Assembly: GCA_021777055.1 (NCBI GenBank)
Contig: JAIQZO010000023.1
Span: 1-64,000, forward strand
From: Candidatus Anammoxibacter sp.
GTDB taxonomy: Bacteria > Planctomycetota > Brocadiia > Brocadiales > Anammoxibacteraceae
DNA: 64,000 nt
Direction of reading: 5' to 3'
Shown: positions 40,588 to 49,274 of the stretch, piece after piece
Layout of the letters: every line of letters starts with the position of its first letter
Position numbering within the stretch: position 1 is the first letter of the stretch
Translations under genes and position numbers: made by a program
Notes under the pieces: generated by a model
Told to the model about the DNA's origin: nothing
What the model saw: only the letters and a program-made list of their open reading frames with translations
The model's database searches: none

Positions 40588-40630
40588 AGGCCCTTGCCGG
40601 ATGGTAAAATATCTGGCAGGTGGCTTTTTT
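40588..40630 (+). terminator. Hairpin terminator of the 39.9-kb gene
   Basis: AGGCCCTTGCCGGAT pairs imperfectly with ATCTGGCAGGTGGCT, followed by TTTTT. It is a plus-strand member of the GGCCAC hairpin family. Confidence 0.75.
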
Positions 40631-40689
40631 ATGATTTTATAATTTTTGATCTAAAGCTGGCCTTTTTGCGTTGAATCTTTAGTCGCCCT

Positions 40690-40800
40690 TTCTCCCTCTG
40701 CTCTATTAATCGGCAATCAACCATAGGTCAAGCAGTGACGTAGTAGTAGCATTCCACTTGCCAATACGCATGATTGGTATTCCAAGCTCATATTTCCACC
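40690..40800 (-). pseudogene. Possible LamG remnant
   Basis: The minus strand reads IPIMRIGKWNATTTS, then degenerates to a frameshifted NRA-like end. This is comparable to MRIGHCEVDD and IYNRA in the LamG fragments at 34313 and 49153. Short and uncertain. Confidence 0.35.
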
Positions 40801-40843
40801 GCTTAGCACTAGCTAGTGAGATTCTAAAATATTCGGCTATTTC

Positions 40844-41479
40844 TTATACCCCAAAGGAACCGATGCCCTGTAGGGAAGTGTGTAAGATCACTTTTTGTAT
40901 CTTTTTAGCTGAGGTATCATTTCTAACGTCCCAATGGAATAAACTTATTAGTGCTTCAGTTTTAGCTCCATAATTCATCTCTAACACTAGACCTTCATGA
41001 AATCTAGTTCCAGCGCACCCACCATGCGCAGCCCAATCGTACGTAGATGACGTCCGGTATCCAGCCACTGACGTTGCAACAATATTTACGAAAGTGGGAC
41101 CGTCTGCAGATCCACCCGTACCATTCGTATTTGGTATGTCCGGATCAGTATACCCCATATGAAGAATACTTTCTAATTCAAGGTGATTTGCCAGATGCCA
41201 ATCTCCTGCAGCAGAACCGTCTGTAAGATCAACACAGTTATCTTTCAATTGGTTGCAGGCAGATAAAGCCTGATATAATTCAACTTCTCCAAAACGGTTG
41301 GCATCTCTATCCCAGATAAGATATTTCATATTATCCGATATGGCACCGTCTCCATTATCCGTAAATCGTGGGATTGGCCAAGATACTCCCTTCTGTAAAT
41401 CACCATCGTCTCCATCTCCATGTTATGTAGTCTGACTCGTCTTAGCTACCTGGGTCACAGCAAGGGTTATAAATTTACT
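40844..41479 (-). pseudogene. Decayed DUF1566 tail of the 41.5-kb gene
   Basis: It continues in the same frame as the gene at 41480 after its TAA. The frame reads VAKTSQTT, a second TAA at 41423-41425, then HGDGDDGDLQKGVSWPIPRF, NMKYLIWDRDANRFGEVELY and GDWHLANHLELESILHMGY. Paralogues at 34785 and 44896 read through without a stop at both places. This is a C-terminal DUF1566 module cut off by two nonsense changes. Its far end (after about 41010) no longer matches the paralogues. Confidence 0.85.
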
Positions 41480-43273
41480 TTACATATCAACTTTACCATA
41501 CACATCAACAAAGAAGCTAAACGGGTCTCTGTTTTTCAGACATACCGTAAATGGAACATCAACATATTCGCCAGGGCTAAGCATACCGTCAGTATAATCA
41601 TCACTGTTTGGGACCTCAAATCGCTCTCCTTCCCCTATAAGCCCATTGTTGGTCAACAGAAAGTTATCATTTGTTAACTCATCTATCTCAACAGAAATGT
41701 TTGTAAACGTTTTTTCACTTACGTTTGTAAGAGCTGCATCAAAACTGTATTTTCCAACGGCACCCAGCAGGCAACCTGAAGTTTCGGAAGTGAATGAAAT
41801 TGTGGATTGGATAGGTTCAAAGCCCATATACTCATTTAATGTCTCTTCGATAATGTTGCCAGAATGACTCACTGGTCCTCCAAGTGCCCACGCCTCAGGT
41901 GTGATGCCTAAGCAGTGTGAAGGCTCATCAACAGTTGCGGTCATGCCAGAATAATAGTCATGGGTAAAACCAGATTCGTTATTATAGATGGAATTAGGAA
42001 TTGGATCTGCCAGCGTCTCATCCTGCCAGACATAAAATTGTCCAGTTATGCAGTTGACATAATCTGTGGCATCAGTATGGTTGCTTACGGTTGGTTTTGG
42101 GGCCGTACCCATTGCGTCAAAATAATATAGTATAGAGTGTCCCCATTCATGTTTAAAAACATTACGATGACCACGGTATACTGCTGCATCGACTTGCATC
42201 GCAAGGTAGGTCTGACCAGTACCTGAGTATGACGCCAAACCGTCAGCGCTACCTATCCATTCATAATTATTGTTCGCCAGATCGAATACCCTCGGATCCC
42301 AAACAACAATCACGGAATCAAATTCAGGAGAACGTTCTGCCATGGTATCTGCAGGAGATGGCCACCAACCACCCCCATTCGGTGTTAGTTCATTCAATGC
42401 ACGCTCTGGAAATCGGACAGTTATCTCTGGAACCATGTTTCCACTCGTCAAAGCAGGAATATCTATCTCAACAAACTGCCTGGCTGCCAATGCCGCCTGT
42501 TCCATTTCAGTTTGTGAAATAGATGCAACGTAGTGATGATAGGTTCCTTTATCGTCAGTAACCTCAAAATCGGTTTCTCGGTAGATCAACACAAGGATCT
42601 TCCAGCTCGGGTGCGGATCCAGCGGGACGATCTGTTTCAGTTGCAAATCATCAAACCAGGCAGTACCGATAGTCGTACCGCCCCAGGCCCCAAGCCGAGC
42701 AGCGATAGTAAGCTGGTGATCGCCTGCTGAATTAAACAGAAAACCTCTACGAGTCCAATCCTGTGTTCCAAATACACCTTTCGAACGCCTCCAGTCACCG
42801 TAAAGGGACAGGTTGGCTCCAGCCACCTGAGGTCCATCAACATGCTGGACATTATCGGTTTTGATCCATCCGGATAGAAAGTAAGTTTTGTTTGGTTCCA
42901 CATCTACCGTTTGTATCCACCTTGCATCATTCGGAATCGGTGCGGAAATTTTTACACTCTTGCCTCCTGTTTGCACATGAATGTCGTCCCATGTATGAAT
43001 TGCTGATGGTTGCCATGCGTCCCATGTCCACTCGATTGGAATCTCTGTAGGGGAATAGAGACCTTCTTCAAAACTCCCGTTCAATATGGTATTTGCAGGT
43101 TCACCGTCGTTGTGTATATCCCCATAAACGTTTATCAAACAGAAAGAGGAAAACATAGATACCACCGTCATCACTAAACCTAGTTTCAAGACAAATCTCA
43201 TAAAAGTGATAAATACCTTGCTGATAGCGATACCGTTATACATTCCACAATTGTTGTGGTTCAGTATTTTCAT
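41480..43273 (-). CDS. Secreted HEWGH metalloprotease-like protein, truncated
   Basis: A 597-residue protein. A hydrophobic segment (about 24-50) serves as signal or anchor. Residues about 58-215 look like a CBM4/9-type carbohydrate-binding beta-sandwich (NTILNGSFEEG ... GTAWFDDLQLKQI). The central region holds HEWGH (H375-H379), a zincin HExxH motif in VFKHEWGHSILYYFDAMG. The last 100 residues are the shared domain (GKYSFDAALTNVSEKTF ... FSFFVDVYGK). The frame stops at KVDM, exactly where paralogues continue into DUF1566 modules, and the remains of one follow at 40844-41479. No third zinc ligand could be assigned. It may still yield a functional shortened protease. Confidence 0.78.
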   Translation of the reverse strand: MKILNHNNCGMYNGIAISKVFITFMRFVLKLGLVMTVVSMFSSFCLINVYGDIHNDGEPANTILNGSFEEGLYSPTEIPIEWTWDAWQPSAIHTWDDIHVQTGGKSVKISAPIPNDARWIQTVDVEPNKTYFLSGWIKTDNVQHVDGPQVAGANLSLYGDWRRSKGVFGTQDWTRRGFLFNSAGDHQLTIAARLGAWGGTTIGTAWFDDLQLKQIVPLDPHPSWKILVLIYRETDFEVTDDKGTYHHYVASISQTEMEQAALAARQFVEIDIPALTSGNMVPEITVRFPERALNELTPNGGGWWPSPADTMAERSPEFDSVIVVWDPRVFDLANNNYEWIGSADGLASYSGTGQTYLAMQVDAAVYRGHRNVFKHEWGHSILYYFDAMGTAPKPTVSNHTDATDYVNCITGQFYVWQDETLADPIPNSIYNNESGFTHDYYSGMTATVDEPSHCLGITPEAWALGGPVSHSGNIIEETLNEYMGFEPIQSTISFTSETSGCLLGAVGKYSFDAALTNVSEKTFTNISVEIDELTNDNFLLTNNGLIGEGERFEVPNSDDYTDGMLSPGEYVDVPFTVCLKNRDPFSFFVDVYGKVDM

Positions 43274-44184
43274 TTTTCTAACCTCCTCCCTTTTCTAAAT
43301 CTTATGTTTTATATATTGGGGTTGAGTCATGCCTGGCAAAAAAAAGTCAACAAATGAAGCAAAACGCCTTCAGACACTTTTACTTCGGTATTTTATATAT
43401 ACCTTTTGCCCTGGCTTACCCTTCGAAAATTATAGGCTAAAAGTGGTTTTAGAAATATCATCTATTCTTATTATTTCCACTTAAATTATTTAGCAGTCTT
43501 TGATCTTCCATTTTACTTATTACTTATATTTGAATATATCAAAATCAAAATACTTATGGTCGTGACTTTTTTTATTGGGAGTACCCTTTTTGCCCTCGGT
43601 CTTCACTTTAGAGGTTTTACAGTTTTTATGGAATGTAGGCTCCAGCAGAAAGGAGTGAAAACGCTTGGTTTCCAAATCCTATTATTTTTTCTCAGCAAGC
43701 ATCGAGCCAAATTTCAATATTCTTTTTTTGACCAACACCTTCTAATCTTCTTTTAAACGAATCATCTTAATAGCAAGAATTTAATATTTCAGACAAGATA
43801 TCTATCTTTTCATCCCCCACTTTATTTACTTAATTCGTTTTGTTCAAAATAAATTACAAACTTGACTATCTTATAAAGACTTGGTTTTGTTCCGTAACTT
43901 TAGTTAGATTTATTTGATTAAATATGAAAATGAGTCTCTAAGCTAACTACTAAGAAGGCTCTTTTTCCTGAAAAAAGAGCAAATCTACATATTAATTATA
44001 CCACATATTTAATGGCTAGAGTTGGGAAAGAGAAGGACTAATGGTTGGTTATTGTAAGTTAGCCATGAATTCACTGTAGTCAATATTTTTAGTCCCTTTT
44101 ATTTTAGCTGAGGATAACATGTGTTTAATATATATACGCAACTGCCAAATCACCCTACCCCATCCCCCTCTCCCAATTCTCACG
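43274..44184. other. Spacer upstream of the metalloprotease-like gene
   Basis: About 900 bases. It begins with the TTCTAACCTCCTCCC ribosome-binding-site region of the gene on the left and ends with the cassette flank repeat (about 44095-44175, ATATATACGCAACTGCCAAA). I see no gene in between. Unlike 38.5 and 48.2 kb, the AGTTGCA boxes are not evident. Confidence 0.5.
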
Positions 44185-44289
44185 TTATTTATTAACAGCT
44201 TCGCGTACCTTGTTAGCATGTTCGATCTTCTTCGCCATCTGACCTTTCACCTGATCAAACACCATCTTGACAAATAACCCCCAATTTGA
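44185..44289 (-). pseudogene. C-terminal fragment 3 of the cassette gene
   Basis: Reads SNWGLFVKMVFDQVKGQMAK then KIEHANKVREAVNK and stop. A stop codon lies immediately upstream. The sequence before it (AAGGTTTATGCGGCAATG-like) resembles that before fragment 2, so both share one breakpoint. Confidence 0.75.
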
Positions 44290-44696
44290 TTACATTGCCG
44301 CATAAACCTTATAATTATTACTGAAGTTCCTCTAGTTACTGTATTCTATTATTAGAAATGTAATTATATTATGTATAGAAGAAAAATGGCAAAGATATGA
44401 CTATTCTACGCACGATTCATGAATGACTGGGAAGTCCATAGCTTCAACACGTTGGAAGTTGATTCTATGGTTCGTATCATTAATTGAACACTTACATGCT
44501 GCGGGCATATAAATATCCAGACATTACGTCTATTAATATAGTAGAAATGAGATTTGATCTTGGAGAATACTTCCTGTAATCTGAGATTTCTTAGGGTGTC
44601 AGTGGATACGATAAAAAGATTTGTACTACTTATTACTTGGCTTTATTAGCAAAGTAGGACGAAGACTATATCTGGGACACTGGATGTTTTTGTTGA

Positions 44697-44895
44697 TGTG
44701 GGTTAGGATTGGTATATCTTTACAACTTAAGTCATTTAAAGTGAGGGGACACATGGGAAAAACACACCCGTTGTACCCCCTCCACTTTTTTCTCATTAAT
44801 TGTTTTTGGTCATTCGCTACCCATATAATTATTTTTAGTTTCTAATAAATAATGCCTCTATCTCCTATCGATCGGCGCCTCAACATTATGGGCTA
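44697..44895. repeat. Trailer repeat, copy B
   Basis: Near-identical to 34620-34784 over its first 65 bases (GGTTAGGATTGGTATATC, then ACAACTTAAGTCATTTAAAG) and similar up to the stop codon of the adjacent gene. Confidence 0.8.
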
Positions 44896-47800
44896 CTATT
44901 CCCTTACGCACCAAACATGGTTTACTTCATCACTTGGTGTTGTCCAATCCGAGTCGGCGTCCGCGCCATACCCTAGTGCTACCTCTTTCTCGGTTTCTCC
45001 ATCATTCATTGATATCACTTCGGATTTTATCTCTCCGAACGCGCAACACCCCCCTTGAAATATATCTTCTCTTGTGGATGCTGTCCAGTATTGCGCTTCC
45101 GGTGTTGCAGGCATATTTACGTATGGGTCACCATCTCTAAGTTGACCGATGCCGTCCGTGTCCGGTACGGCAAGACCGGTATACCCCATATGAAGAATAC
45201 TTTCTAATTCAAAATGATTTGCCAGATGCCAATCACCTTGTACAGAACCGTCTCTAAGATCAACACCGTTATCCGCTAATTGATTGCAGGCGGTTAAGGC
45301 TTGATACCATCCAATTTCTCCAAAACGGTTGGCATCTCTATCCCAGATAAGGTGTGTCAGATTATCCATTATCGTACCGTCTCCATTATCCGTAAATCGC
45401 GGGATTGACCAAGTTACACCCTTCTGTAAATCCCCATCATCTCCTTTCCCATAAGATATGGTTTGCCCAGTCTTCGCTACCGGGGCTACTGGTTTAGAAT
45501 TTTCCGTGTCCACGCCTCGTACACACAATATTGACGCTGTATCGATTTTTGGTGCTGATCGTGCCTCGCCGTCTCCTCCGTCTTCCCTATGATGCCCTCC
45601 ACTATCAGATTTACTATAAACGACCCACGCATGATTTGTATCTCTGGCATGCGTAGTAGACGACCAGAACACATTACTGCTGGAATTATAGATATTGATG
45701 AAAGGGGCACCGAACTCATCATCCCATGTATTTGTGATACTTTCTAATTCAAATCGATTTGCCAGGTGCCAATCACCTGCGGCAGAACCGTCTGTAAGGT
45801 CAACACCGTTATCCGCTAATTGGTTGCAGGCGGTTAAGGCTTGATACCAGTCAATTTCGCCAAAACGGTTGGCCTCTTTATCCCAGACGAGGTATGTCAG
45901 ATTATCCGTTATCGTACCGTCTCCATTATCCGTGAATCGTGGAATTGGCCAAGGTACTCCCTTTTGCAAATCTCCATCGTCTCCTTCTCCATATGATGCT
46001 GTCTGTCCCGTTTTCTCAACCGGGGCAGGGCGACCTATAAATCCAGATTTTCCATATACATCAACAAAGAAGCTAAAAGAGGTTCTGTTATTCAGACATA
46101 CCGTGAAAGGGACGTCGACATATTCATCAGGGAAAAGTAAACCGTCTGAATAATCATCACTGTTTAGAACCTTAAATCGATCGCCTTCACCTATAAGCCC
46201 ATTGTCGGTCCGCAGTAAGTTGTTGTTTGTTAACTCATCCACTTCAATGAAAAGCTTTAAAAAGTCCTTTTCACTAATATTAGTGAGGGTGGCATCGAAA
46301 TTGTATTTTCCTACAAATCCTGATGGACAACCTGTGGCATCAAGGGTAAATGCGTATGTTGACGGGTCTGGGTCAAATGAAACAAAATCGTTGATAATTT
46401 CAGAAGTAATTCTAATACCCCATTCGCCACCCCATTCGCAGATAGGATACATTAAACCATATCCGCCACAATTACCATCGTTATCCATGTCATTCCATGT
46501 AGCCATATCATAGTAAATGTAAAGATAATCTGTACCTCCGCATGCATCATTAGGTTCTCCTGTCTCCCAGTTGCTGTATTCCCATGCTTCTCCTGTTGTC
46601 CATTGCCAAGTACCTTCATTCACTTGATCAGTACCTCCAAGCCAGCAATAATGGTCGATCGGATCGACTAGATTGTCATATACGAACTGATTTTCTTGTT
46701 GAGATGTAATAGTCGCTAAGTATCCACACTTGCTTTCACAGTAGTCTTTAGCCTGATGCCATGTCATGGGATTATCAATTCTCTGATACCAATGGCCGTT
46801 GTCTGGATTCTGTATTCGAAAAGAATTATTGATGTTATCTAATAGGTCATATACAAAGATATCCTCTTTGCCGTTGGTATCCCCACCCACCATGTTGGTG
46901 GCCCCAGAGGGGAAAGCCACGAAGCGGCCATCACCACTTATTGCAGGACCGGCGCTGCCCTCATCACCTTGATTTCCGTTGCTATCGACGCTCACCCGGG
47001 TGGTCTGGCCGGTCTTGCGGTCATGCACAAAGACGTCCTCAACACCGTTGGTATCACCACACATCAGGTTCGTTGCCACAGATGAGAAAGCCACGAAGCG
47101 GCCATCTGCACTTATTGAAAGGCCGTTGCTCCCCATGTCACCTTGATTTCCGTTGATATTCACACTCACCCGTGTCGTCTGCCCAGTGTTACGGTCATGC
47201 ACAAAAACGTCTCCAACGCTGTTGGTATCCCCAAACACCAGGTTAGTAGCAAAAGAGTGAAAAGCCACGAAGCGACCATCTGCACTTATTGCAGGACCGC
47301 CGCTGCCCTCATCACCTTGATTTCCATTGCTATCAACGCTCACCCGGGTGGTCTGACCTGTGTTACGATCATACACAAAGACGTCTCTATCTCCGTTGGT
47401 ATCACCTCCCACTAGGTTGGTGGCCCCAGAGGGGAAAGCCACGAAGCGGCCATTACCACTTATTGCAGGACCGGCGCTGGCCTCATCACCTTGATTTCCG
47501 CTGCTATCAACGCTTACCCGGGTGGTCTGTCCGGTGTTACGGTCATGCACAAAGACGTCATCAACGCCGTTGGTATCCCCCCGCACTAGGTTCGTAGCCC
47601 CAGATAAGAAAGCCACGAAGCGGCCATCTGCACTTATAGAAGGATAGTGGCTCTGCCTGGCACCTTGATTTCCTTTGCTATCCACGCTCACCCGGGTAGT
47701 CTGCCCGGTGTTACGGTCATGCACAAAGACATCTTCAGTGTTGTTGGTATCACCACCCACCAGGTTGGTGGCAAAAGACTGAAAAGCCACGAAGCGGCCA

Positions 47801-48177
47801 TCTGCACTTATAGAAGGGAAGTGGCTGGCCTCGTCACCTTGATTTCCGTTGCTATCCACGCTCACCCGGGTGGTCTGCCCTGTGTCACGGTCATGCACAA
47901 AGTTGTCATCACGGCCGTTGGTATCACCACCCACCAGGTTGGAGGCATAAGAGTGAAAAGCCACAAAGCGGCCGTCAGCACTTATTGAAGGAATTTCGCT
48001 GTAATGATTTGCCTCATTTCCGAAACTATCCACGCTCACCCGAGTTGTGGTTTGGGCCTCGACAAAGGCGGCATGTAGGAACACAACTCCTATAAGTAAG
48101 CCGAGGAGAAATATGCTGAACATCATCTTTAGTTCAATTCTACATATTGATATATTCTTAAATTTAAATACCTTCAT
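44896..48177 (-). CDS. Secreted propeller/C-type-lectin/DUF1566 protein
   Basis: A 1093-residue secreted protein (signal peptide about 1-42). Seven 58-residue repeats (about 43-448) with PSISADGRFVAF and NLVGGDTNGxxDVFVHDR cores form a TolB/WD40-like propeller, and seven is the expected number of blades. A C-type lectin domain follows (about 455-580; HWYQRIDNPMTWHQAKDYCE, WLGGTDQVNEGTWQWTTG and GEPNDACGGTDYLYI, including the EPN calcium/sugar motif and WND). The shared domain is at about 590-700 (DFVSFDPDPSTYAF ... FSFFVDVYGKSG). Two DUF1566 modules end the protein. A surface binding role, possibly to sugar, is inferred. The propeller DNA is visibly more GC-rich than the surroundings. Confidence 0.87.
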   Translation of the reverse strand: MKVFKFKNISICRIELKMMFSIFLLGLLIGVVFLHAAFVEAQTTTRVSVDSFGNEANHYSEIPSISADGRFVAFHSYASNLVGGDTNGRDDNFVHDRDTGQTTRVSVDSNGNQGDEASHFPSISADGRFVAFQSFATNLVGGDTNNTEDVFVHDRNTGQTTRVSVDSKGNQGARQSHYPSISADGRFVAFLSGATNLVRGDTNGVDDVFVHDRNTGQTTRVSVDSSGNQGDEASAGPAISGNGRFVAFPSGATNLVGGDTNGDRDVFVYDRNTGQTTRVSVDSNGNQGDEGSGGPAISADGRFVAFHSFATNLVFGDTNSVGDVFVHDRNTGQTTRVSVNINGNQGDMGSNGLSISADGRFVAFSSVATNLMCGDTNGVEDVFVHDRKTGQTTRVSVDSNGNQGDEGSAGPAISGDGRFVAFPSGATNMVGGDTNGKEDIFVYDLLDNINNSFRIQNPDNGHWYQRIDNPMTWHQAKDYCESKCGYLATITSQQENQFVYDNLVDPIDHYCWLGGTDQVNEGTWQWTTGEAWEYSNWETGEPNDACGGTDYLYIYYDMATWNDMDNDGNCGGYGLMYPICEWGGEWGIRITSEIINDFVSFDPDPSTYAFTLDATGCPSGFVGKYNFDATLTNISEKDFLKLFIEVDELTNNNLLRTDNGLIGEGDRFKVLNSDDYSDGLLFPDEYVDVPFTVCLNNRTSFSFFVDVYGKSGFIGRPAPVEKTGQTASYGEGDDGDLQKGVPWPIPRFTDNGDGTITDNLTYLVWDKEANRFGEIDWYQALTACNQLADNGVDLTDGSAAGDWHLANRFELESITNTWDDEFGAPFINIYNSSSNVFWSSTTHARDTNHAWVVYSKSDSGGHHREDGGDGEARSAPKIDTASILCVRGVDTENSKPVAPVAKTGQTISYGKGDDGDLQKGVTWSIPRFTDNGDGTIMDNLTHLIWDRDANRFGEIGWYQALTACNQLADNGVDLRDGSVQGDWHLANHFELESILHMGYTGLAVPDTDGIGQLRDGDPYVNMPATPEAQYWTASTREDIFQGGCCAFGEIKSEVISMNDGETEKEVALGYGADADSDWTTPSDEVNHVWCVRE
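46830..48051. repeat. Seven 174-bp tandem coding repeats
   Basis: In-frame tandem repeats encode the propeller blades. Blades 2-7 share long identical stretches (CACTCACCCGGGTGGTCTG-type DNA, the GGCCATCTGCACTTAT block). The high similarity points to recent amplification or gene conversion. It is not a CRISPR array: units are coding and contiguous with no spacers. Confidence 0.9.
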
Positions 48178-48540
48178 TTTTCATCCCTCCTTCCTTTGCT
48201 TCATGTCTCAGTTAGGTTGGGATAAAGTCTTTATATTTGCCGAAAATTGCCTCTAAAGGGAATAACAGCCTTAGAGGCTTTCAACTCGGCATCTTCAGTA
48301 AACGCTTTCTCATAGCTTTCTCCAAAAGATTTACTTGTTTTCATTCTGTAAATACCAGTAATTCAAAGATTAATGCAAAATTTATACTTCTCTATATTAA
48401 TTATCCCACAAAATAGATGAAAATGAATAGGTATAATAGTTGCATTTGATGAAACTTTAGTTGCACTTTTATAGGATTTTTATGTAATTATAGGTATTAA
48501 TTTTTACCATTATGACTGGTAAAACACGCTGTAAAAATCA
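48178..48540 (-). promoter_or_regulatory. Promoter region homologous to 38.5 kb
   Basis: It shares CATCCCTCCTTCCTTT, TACTTCTCTATATTAATTAT and the pair AATAGTTGCATTTGATGAAA and CTTTAGTTGCACTTT with the region before the protease gene. The two genes are probably co-regulated. Confidence 0.6.
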
Positions 48541-48748
48541 TATAGGTAGGCTTAGAATCTGTTTTCGTTTCTGCAGTAACAGACATAACTGGAGCTAATT
48601 CTGTCAGTTACAAAAACAATATAATAAGGTTGATTATGATTCTGATTTAACCCTTTTTATTTTACACGTGGGTAACATTGATATAATATATTTACGTAAT
48701 TGGCATATCACTATACCCCCACCCCACTTACTATTTCCAAATTTTCAC
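48541..48748. repeat. Cassette flank repeat, copy 4
   Basis: About 48645-48730 carries TTTTTATTTTACACGTGGGT, then AACATTGATATAATATATTT and ACGTAATTGGCA, with ACCCCCACCCCACTTAC. This is the same flank seen before the other fragments. Confidence 0.55.
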
Positions 48749-48785
48749 TTATTTGTTAACAGTTTTCACTTACTTTGTTAAGTAT
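48749..48785 (-). pseudogene. C-terminal fragment 4 of the cassette gene
   Basis: Only the last residues are recognisable (LTK, stop, VKTVNK, stop). It is identified by position next to the flank repeat and by the TTTGTTAACAGTTTTC match. The most decayed copy. Confidence 0.5.
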
Positions 48786-49152
48786 TAGACGATTAAAACA
48801 GATGGTGTAATATTTTATGTAAACTTCTGAAGAGATATCTATTAGTAATAAGATAAGCTTAACGAAACATGATTTTTCTAATTACGAAGATCTTTTTGGA
48901 GGGACAAAATTCGAATGGTTATATTAACAAGGAATCGGGGCAAAGAAATAATTTGATTGTATAACATGATACTACCGGCTAAAGATGCTCATAACATATT
49001 AAAAGGTTTGATAAAGATCACCTTGCAGAGATGATTTGGAAGATGCGTAGATTCTCTATTTATAGCTAATCCTTAGATTTTCTGGTTAAAAATTTCAAGA
49101 AATAAAAGATAAGGGAGGGTGGTGGGTTACCCTGCCTTAGGTTTTTAACCAA

Positions 49153-49260
49153 TTAATTGCCAAGATTGTAAAGATCCTTTATTTCATCTTCCGTAAGAGC
49201 ACGGTTGTAAATGCGGATGTCGTCAATGAAACCATCGAAGAAATCATCAGGTCCGCAGCC
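49153..49260 (-). pseudogene. LamG C-terminal fragment
   Basis: The minus strand reads CGPDDFFDGFIDDIRIYNRA then LTEDEIKDLYNLGN and stop, the classic end of a LamG domain. It lies just after the stop of the 49.3-kb gene and shares its 3' sequence (GTTTTTAACCAATTAATTGC) with the LamG fragment at 34313. Confidence 0.75.
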
Positions 49261-49274
49261 TCAGCATCCTATTC

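Noticed and set aside
47143..47988. Long open frames on the plus strand inside the propeller gene
   Set aside because: They are antisense shadows of GC-rich tandem coding repeats. They have no ribosome binding sites and their sequence mirrors the repeats.
46830..48051. Regularly spaced repeats resembling a CRISPR array
   Set aside because: Units are 174 bp, contiguous and in frame with a propeller protein. There are no unique spacers and no cas genes nearby.
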